Assembly: GCF_022012435.1 (NCBI RefSeq)
Contig: NZ_JAKLUA010000027.1
Location: forward strand, 1 to 44,058
From: Bradyrhizobium zhengyangense
Lineage (GTDB): Bacteria; Pseudomonadota; Alphaproteobacteria; Rhizobiales; Xanthobacteraceae
Length of the DNA: 44,058 nucleotides
Direction of reading: 5' to 3'
The notes beneath the pieces are model-generated. The model saw nothing but the letters and a program-made list of their open reading frames with translations, did not search any database and was not told where the DNA came from. Below, one piece after another: positions 38,840-44,058 of this stretch; position 1 is the first letter of the stretch; each line of letters starts with the position of its first letter. Both the position numbers and the translations under genes were made by a program.

Positions 38840-40322
38840 ATGCCGACGGAGAGGCTTGCGATGCGCCATGTGCGCGATGTGATCAGATTGAAGTCGGCTG
38901 GGATGCCGACCCGCGAGATTGCGCGGCGGTTGGGGACGGTGCCTTCGACGGTGCGGTTGACGATCCGCCGGTTTGAAGCGGCGGGGCTGACCTGGCCATT
39001 GCCCGACGGCATCACCGACGCTGTGCTGGAAGCCCGGTTGTTCGCCAGCGCGGGAGCCGGTCTCGGCACCCGGCGTGGCCATCGCCGGCAGGCGGAGCCG
39101 GACTGGGCGGCGGTGCACCGCGAGCTCCGGCGCACGCACGTGACGCTGTCGATCCTGTGGGAGGAGTACATCGCGGGCGAACCCGGCGGGTATCGCTATT
39201 CGCGGTTCTGCGAGCTCTACCGGGCCTGGGAAGGCCGGCTGTCGGCGACGATGCGCCAGTCGCATGCAGCCGGCGACAAGCTGTTCGTCGATTATGCGGG
39301 CGACGGCGTGCCGGTGGTGATCGACCGGTTTACCGGCGAGCGGCGCACCGCGCAGATCTTCGTCGCGGTGCTCGGCGCATCGAGCTTCACCTGCGCGCAG
39401 GCGACCTGGACGCAGGGGCTCGCCGACTGGATCGATGGCCACGTCGGCGCCTTCGAGGCGATCGGCGGCGTGCCGGCACTGCTGGTGCCGGACAACACCA
39501 AGGTCGCCGTGATCAAGGCCTGCCTGTACGATCCGCAGATCAACCGCAGCTACGCCGACATGGCGGCGCAATACGGCACCGCCATTCTGCCGGCCAGGCC
39601 CACGGCGGCCACGGGACAAGGCCAAGGTCGAGCAGGCGGTCCTCATGGTCGAGCGCTGGCTGCTCGGACGGCTGCGCCATCGGACCTTCCACAGCCTCGC
39701 CGAGGTCAACGCGGCGATCGCCGAGTTAATGACCCGGCTCAACGAGGAGCGACCGATCCGGCGGCTCGGCGTGACCCGCCGCAAGCTGCTGGAGGAGATC
39801 GACCGGCCGGCACTCAGGGTCTTGCCGGAGAGCCCTTACGTGTTCGCCGAGTGGCGGATCTGCCGGGCCAGCATCGACTACCACGTCGAGGTCGAGGCGC
39901 ATTACTACAGCGTCCCGCATCGCTTCGTCCGCGCCGAGGTCGAGGTGCGCTTCACCGCCCGCACCGTGGAGATATTCCACAAGGGCGAGCGGATCGCCGC
40001 GCATCAGCGCATGAGCGGCAACCACAAGCACACCACCGTGCCGGAACACATGGCGTCCAGTCATCGGCGCTACGCCGGCTGGACCATCGAGCGCATCCGC
40101 AAGGAGGCCGCCGCGATCGGGCCGGCCACCGCCGCGCTGTGCGACCTGATCCTCGATGAACGCACGCACCCCGAGCAGGGCTTTCGCACATCGGCGCGCA
40201 CCTACGGCTCAGTCAAATCGATCCTCGCCAACAATCTCGATCGGCGGCCTTCACCCAAGCGGCCCGCGGACGACGCGCCGATCCTCCATCCCAACAACCG
40301 CGGGCCGCGCTACTACAACTAG
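38840..40322 (+). pseudogene. istA: IS21-family transposase istA, frameshifted
   Basis: It starts at ATG 38840 (MPTERLAMRHVRDVIRLKSAGMPTREIARRLG). Parts follow in order: N-terminal HTH, the DDE core (GDKLFVDYAGDGVPVV, ALLVPDNTKVAVI), then a frameshift near 39602 (one extra base after AGGCCC). The rest reads in another frame (DKAKVEQAVLMVERWLLGRLR to PNNRGPRYYN) to the TAG at 40320-40322. Only one defect is seen, so it died recently. A programmed frameshift is not known for this family. Confidence 0.9.
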
Positions 40323-40830
40323 GAGATCACGCCTTGCTCACGCATCCGCCCCTCGATCAACTCTACACGCTCGGCCTGCATGGCATGGCGAAGGCGCCTT
40401 CGCCGACATCGAAGCCGGCGGCGAGGCCGCAAGCCTCGGCCACGCCGAATGGCTCGCGCTCCTGCTCGAACGCGAAGCGTCGCTGCGACGCGACAAGCGG
40501 CTGTCGAAGCGGCTGCAATACGCCAAGCTGCGCCAGGAGGCCTGCGTCGAGGACATCGACTATCGCACCCCGCGCGGCCTCGACCGCAGCCTGCTGACGA
40601 TGCTGGTCGAAGGGCAATGGATCGACGACCACGCCACCTTTTGATCTGCGGGCCCTCCGGCGTCGGTAAGAGCTGGCTCGCCTCAGCGCTCGGCAACAAG
40701 GCCTGCCGCGACAATCGCTCCGTGCTTTATCAGCGCGTCCCACGGCTGTTTAGCGATCTCGCTTTGGCGCGCGGCGACGGCCGCCACTCCCGCCTGCTGC
40801 GCGCGCTTGGCCGCGTCGATCTCCTCATCT

Positions 40831-42204
40831 TTGATGGTGTGGACGGCCTCACCTCAACGGCATCATAGTGCCAAGGCGTGGTCGCCAGAGCGCCACAAAG
40901 AAGGGGGACCGTCCGAGATGAAGTTTATTAGAATAGGCGTTGATCTCGCCAAGAACTATTTTCAGATTAATGCGCTGTCTAGTGAGGATGCACCAGCCGT
41001 AAAGCGCAAGCTGACGCGCCGGACGATGCGCGAGTTCTTCTCGAGGATCGAGCCGTGCCGCGTTGGCATGGAGGCTTGCGGCTCAGCCCACTATAGGGCG
41101 CGCGAACTGAAGGCCATGGGACACGATGTGTCTCTGATGCCGCCGGCCTACACAAAACCCTATGTCAAGCGAGGTAAGAACGATGCCGTCGATGCGGAAG
41201 CCATCTGTGAAGCGGTCTCGCGCCCTGCCATGCGTTTTGTGCCGATCAAGAGCGCTGATCAGCAAGCGACCCTGATGTGGCACAAGACGCGCGAGCTGCT
41301 GGTCAAACAGCGAACGATGAGCGTGAACGCTCTACGCGGCCATTTGGCCGAATTCGGTCTTGTCGTCGCCAAGGGCACCGGCCGCGTCGACGAGCCTTTA
41401 GGCCTCGCAGAAGGCGATGCGACTCTTCCCGACGCCGCTGTCCTGGCCGCGAGGGTTCTCGGTCAGCAAATTGATGCGCTCGGAGGCGCACTCGATGATT
41501 TGGAGAGGGAGATCGCCAAGGCTCACGCGCTCAGCGAGACGAGCCGTTCGCTCGGAGAAATTTCCGGCGTTGGCAAGCTTGTTGCCTCGGTAATTACAGC
41601 CAGTGTACCAGACCCAAGCGTATTCAATTCGGGACGGGATTTTGCTGCCTGGCTGGGTCTGACGCCCAGGCAAATTTCAAGCGGGGGTAAACCAACTCTC
41701 GGAACCATCACCAAGGCGGGTAATCGATATATAAGGAAGTTACTCGTTCTCGGAGCAACATCGCTTCTAAACGTTGTGGAAAAACGCCGCGGCGGCTTGC
41801 GCGACTGGATTGTCGGGCTTTTGGCTAAAAAAGCCGGCGCGGCTTGTGACCGTCGCCCTCGCCAACAAGCTTGCTCGGATCATCTGGGCAATGATGAAAA
41901 CCGGAGAATGCTTCCGCACCGAGATGTTCGCCAAACTTTGAGTGTCGGACAGCCGCATCGAAGAGTTATAAGCTTGGTAAGTGCAAGAAAGGCATGATGA
42001 AAGACAACGGTCGCCACCGAAAACCAGGAAAACCCGACCAGTCGTGTGAGCCTCAAAGCTCGCATCCTTGATGTGACCCCTTGGTTGTCGGACTTCATCA
42101 GGGCCAGCGGAGATATGATCCGCGCTAAACGCCGGACATACGATCGCAGCCGTCCAAGTCGTTCGAAGTGCCAAATTGTGCTTGCCATCAGAGGCCGTCC
42201 ACAT
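40831..42204 (+). mobile_element. IS110-family (IS1111-like) insertion sequence inside istB
   Basis: The istB frame breaks off near 40830 and resumes near 42204. A perfect 13-bp inverted repeat is found just inside the borders: TGTGGACGGCCTC (40838-40850) and GAGGCCGTCCACA (42191-42203). Sub-terminal inverted repeats of this size are typical of the IS1111 subgroup. No target duplication is obvious. The borders are correct to a few bases. Confidence 0.85.
40918..41941 (+). pseudogene. IS110-family transposase with a late frameshift
   Basis: ATG 40918 (MKFIRIGVDLAKNYFQINAL) follows AAGGGGGACC. The N-terminal DEDD part has GVDLAKNYFQ and PAYTKPYVKRGKNDAVDAEAICEAV. The C-terminal transposase_20 part has ISGVGKLVASVITA and DFAAWLGLTPRQISSGGKPTLGTITKAGNRYIRKLL. 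At 41827-41832 a run of six A replaces an expected five. After it the right reading (RLVTVALANKLARIIWAMMKTGECFRTEMFAKL) is in the +1 frame and ends at TGA 41939. If read without a shift, a junk tail of about 60 residues is made. Homopolymer error in sequencing is possible. Confidence 0.85.
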
Positions 42205-42353
42205 ACGACGACTGGGGCCTCGAGCCGCTTGACGCCGCGGCCCGCCACGACCTCCTGGAGATCCTCGAGGACCGCTACGGCCGCGGCTCCACCATCGTCA
42301 CCAGCCAGCTCCCGATCGATCAATGGCACGCGCTGATCGGCGAGCCGATGACT

Positions 42354-43149
42354 TCATGATGCCTCCTCCTTCGAACGCTTGGTGTGTTGTACTCGATTGC
42401 GAAGCTGACTGATTTGTTCGTCTGAGAGCTCGATCTGCCATGGCTGGCCTTTGGTTAACTGACGACCTGCCAGCATTCCGCGCGCGAGATAGTCGAATAC
42501 CGTCTGCGGGGTTACTCCAAGCTCAGCCGCTGCGCCCTGAATCGAGAAGCTGCCGTCGGGCCAGCGCATCGGATTCTTGTCTACGCCGTTGATTTTGACC
42601 GTGGGAATGCCCCAGCGGGTGCGCAACAGCCGGACGTTCTCGCCTTTGAAAGCGCAGCCTCGGGCCGCGACAAAGCCTTCCTGATTGAGGATTGCCGCGA
42701 TCTCGGCATCCATTTTATGTTCAGCATTCAACTCGACGATCCGTCGCCGCAACCGATCAATGTCAATGTAGTTGCGGTAGGTATGAACGCGCCGTTGTAC
42801 GTGATGCTCGCTGGTTGTGGCGGTCTGCCAGACGACGGGCCAAGCGAGAAGCGTCGAGGCTCACCACAAGGCCGGCGTTGCCAAGGCCGATCTCGGCAAT
42901 GAGCTTCTGGAAACCATGACGATCCACAGCGCCAGCTCCGGACTTGCCCAGATCCTCGTCAATGACCTGGACGCGCTCCGGCGGCCAGCCCAGACCGATG
43001 GCCCGATCGACGAGGCGGTACTGCAGCTCGGTGCTCTCCTGGTGCTGGCGCACCTGGTTCACGGATGACTGCCGCACGTAGACGTAGGCCAACTTGGCTC
43101 GGTGTGCGGTCGTGAGCCGCTCGTCAGCGACGGTCGAGCTGATCAGCAC
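42354..43149 (-). pseudogene. Large serine recombinase, central part deleted
   Basis: The N-terminus (possible GTG start at 43149) reads LISSTVADERLTTAHRAKLAYVYVRQSS, with the catalytic Ser in VRQSS. It then has QYRLVDRAIGLGWPPERVQVIDEDLGKSGAGA and GLVVSLDASRLAR. After SRLARR the sequence jumps to the C-terminal part (VWQTATTSEHHVQRRVHTYRNYIDID to AHTKRSKEEAS-type end, NRVQHTKRSKEEAS) in another frame. About 400 residues of the usual 650-700 are missing, including the zinc-ribbon part. The remnant cannot recombine by itself. It shows a deletion junction at about 42830-42840. Confidence 0.85.
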
Positions 43150-43630
43150 GACCCAGTCTCCTTCCGGCCGTGCCGGGAACCGCTTGCATTCGCCGCAGCA
43201 GCGTGGCGAGGATTTGAGCGATCTGGGTTTGCGTCGCGGTCGACAGATTCGGCCACAGGCGCGGAATGTCGGCCGTCGGACGGCGGGGTGGATTTGCCAA
43301 TATCGGCAGGGGTCGATACGCAACGCGACCTGGAAGCGGTCGGTGGGTCATCGCGAATCACCTTCTCGTCGAGAAGGCTCAGACTCGCGCTCAAATGTTG
43401 CATCAATGGGATCAGCGTACGGGCACTGATGCGCGGCAGATCGGCGGCGTTCGGGCGAGGCGTGATCGGCGTCTCGACAAGATCCGTCGACGCGATCCGA
43501 ACTGCCCGCGGCCGGCCGTCCGGCAGCGCGACAACGACGTAGGCGGGACCGCCCCCGACCGCTCCTTCAGCACCTCAAGCCGGTGCCCAAAAAGAAAATG
43601 ATGCGGGTCAGTGATCGTGACGTGAGACAC
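43143..43630 (-). pseudogene. DUF5372-like companion of the recombinase, frameshifted
   Basis: GTG 43630 gives VSHVTITDPHHFLFGHRLEVLKERSG. After a one-base frameshift near 43550 the protein continues GPAYVVVALPDGRPRAVRIASTDLVETPITPRPNAADLPRISARTLIPLMQHLSASLSLLDEK and runs to a stop at 43143. It resembles DUF5372, a small protein family encoded just before this kind of serine recombinase. Its end overlaps the start of the recombinase gene, as usual for coupled genes. Confidence 0.65.
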
Positions 43631-43997
43631 GACCCGTTCCAAAATAGGGGCACTCTGTTGTGTTTGGTGATCCCACCTACGCCGACGCCGTCCTCGACCG
43701 CCTGGTCCATAACGCCCACCGGATCGATCTGAACGGCGAAAGCATGCGGCGAACCCGCAAACCTGACCGAAAGGCCTGAGCCTGTGGCGCTGTGGACATG
43801 CCGCTACGCTTGGACAACGCAAGAGCGTTGCCCACATGCCCACAGCAGGAACAACAGAAAAACCCGCCCGTCGAGCCGCGATTCAAGATTGACCACGCGG
43901 CTTCGCCGATGCCAGAAACCAGACAGCCAGAACGCCTCGCGCCCCGGGCGACATCAAATCGGAATGGTGGGCGAGATCATCTCGGAATACTGGAGGG

Positions 43998-44055
43998 TTC
44001 AAATAGGTCCCGCGTCGCAGATCTCGCCGCAAGTCCAGCGCGGGACCTATTTGAA
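43998..44055. repeat. Perfect 17-bp inverted repeat at the window end
   Basis: TTCAAATAGGTCCCGCG at 43998-44014 and CGCGGGACCTATTTGAA at 44039-44055 are perfectly complementary, separated by 24 bases. It begins eight bases outside the IS21 right end. No T-run follows, so it is not a typical terminator. It may be a small repeat element or the terminal part of another mobile element cut by the window. Confidence 0.85.
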
Positions 44056-44058
44056 GCT

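Larger units (their letters stand above)
42350..43668 (-). mobile_element. Serine-recombinase element inside istB, internally deleted
   Basis: istB is interrupted a second time between GEP (about 42349) and DPTYADAV (about 43669). The insert carries two minus-strand genes: a DUF5372-like gene and a large serine recombinase gene that has lost its centre. The exact ends and target duplication cannot be fixed by eye. Its full-length relatives are widely seen mobile units of more than 2 kb. Confidence 0.7.
40334..43779 (+). pseudogene. istB: IS21-family helper ATPase istB, frameshifted and twice interrupted
   Basis: The protein can be pieced together from four segments. The TTG at 40334 begins LTHPPLDQLYTLGLHGMAKA; a frameshift follows at about 40395. 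The next frame gives FADIEAGGEAASLGHAEWLALLLERE to QWIDDHATF at 40643. After another frameshift comes Walker A (LLICGPSGVGKSWLA) until 40830, where the IS110-type element enters. The frame resumes at about 42204 (DDWGLEPLDAAARHDLLEILEDRYGRGSTIVTSQLP) and is cut again near 42350. The C-terminus (DPTYADAVLDRLVHNAHRIDLNGESMRRTRKP) is at about 43669-43779. The order shows both insertions hit the same gene. Confidence 0.9.
38711..43990 (+). mobile_element. IS21-family element carrying two nested insertions
   Basis: The left end (38711-38761) and the right end (43940-43990, inverted) share the pattern ATTCCG, TGATnTCGCCCACC, ATTCCG and TGATGTCGCCCGGGG. That gives a long imperfect inverted repeat with internal repeats, typical of IS21 ends. 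Between them lie istA and istB. Without the two inserted elements (about 1.4 kb and 1.3 kb) the length is close to 2.6 kb, normal for the family. All coding parts carry frameshifts, so the copy is dead. Confidence 0.85.

Noticed and set aside
39600..40159. Second half of the first istA frame, rich in Arg and Pro
   Set aside because: The true istA continuation is in another frame (39606-40322), so this is an out-of-frame tail.

Overview
The window looks like part of an alphaproteobacterial genome, most likely Bradyrhizobium or a close relative. The evidence is the GC-rich sequence, the Bradyrhizobium-like glutamate synthase, and a rhizobial-type conjugative element. No 16S rRNA or other taxonomic marker is present, so this is an inference. 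The left edge (1-3932) is chromosomal gltB, cut by the window start. A decayed IS3 copy lies directly downstream of it, where gltD might be expected. From about 5.4 kb to 35.4 kb the window carries an integrative and conjugative element (ICE) of the type known from Mesorhizobium symbiosis islands (ICEMlSymR7A family). No integrase gene or attachment site is visible here.

The left part of the element (5.4-12.7 kb) is accessory and partly decayed. It holds an unrecognised 285-aa gene, a frameshifted DUF2493 gene, a frameshifted membrane-protein gene, and two identical copies of a DUF736 gene. Those copies sit in a 730-bp direct repeat that brackets a complete MFS exporter gene.

The control module (12.4-15 kb) is the most interesting part. 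A small XRE repressor (qseC-like) is divergent from a small DUF2285-type protein (qseM-like), with a 34-bp palindrome between them. Next comes an fseA-like gene split over two frames. It carries a TTT-C slip site of the kind described for programmed +1 frameshifting of FseA. An excisionase-like HTH gene (rdfS-like) follows, with a hairpin that overlaps its ribosome binding site. A RepA-type initiator follows directly, with three iteron-like repeats after it.

The transfer module (16.2-33.0 kb) is essentially intact and all on the plus strand: DUF2840, traF peptidase, lytic transglycosylase, a probable oriT region, an RlxS-like relaxase, traG coupling protein, a ribbon-helix-helix protein, then trbB-C-D-E-J-K-L-F-G-I and DUF2274. 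Many of these genes overlap by 1 to 4 bases. Beyond it, on the minus strand, lie a LuxR-type regulator, an AHL synthase and a LysR regulator. The likely logic, by analogy with R7A, is this: TraR plus AHL turns on fseA, frameshifted FseA turns on rdfS, excision and transfer follow, and QseM blocks both activators.

The right part (36.0-38.3 kb) has a two-gene operon for an amidase and a 3-hydroxyacyl-CoA-dehydrogenase-like enzyme. The window ends in a nested set of mobile elements: an IS3 fragment cut by an IS21-family element, whose istB is itself interrupted by an IS110/IS1111-family element and by a deleted serine-recombinase element. A perfect 17-bp inverted repeat closes the window.
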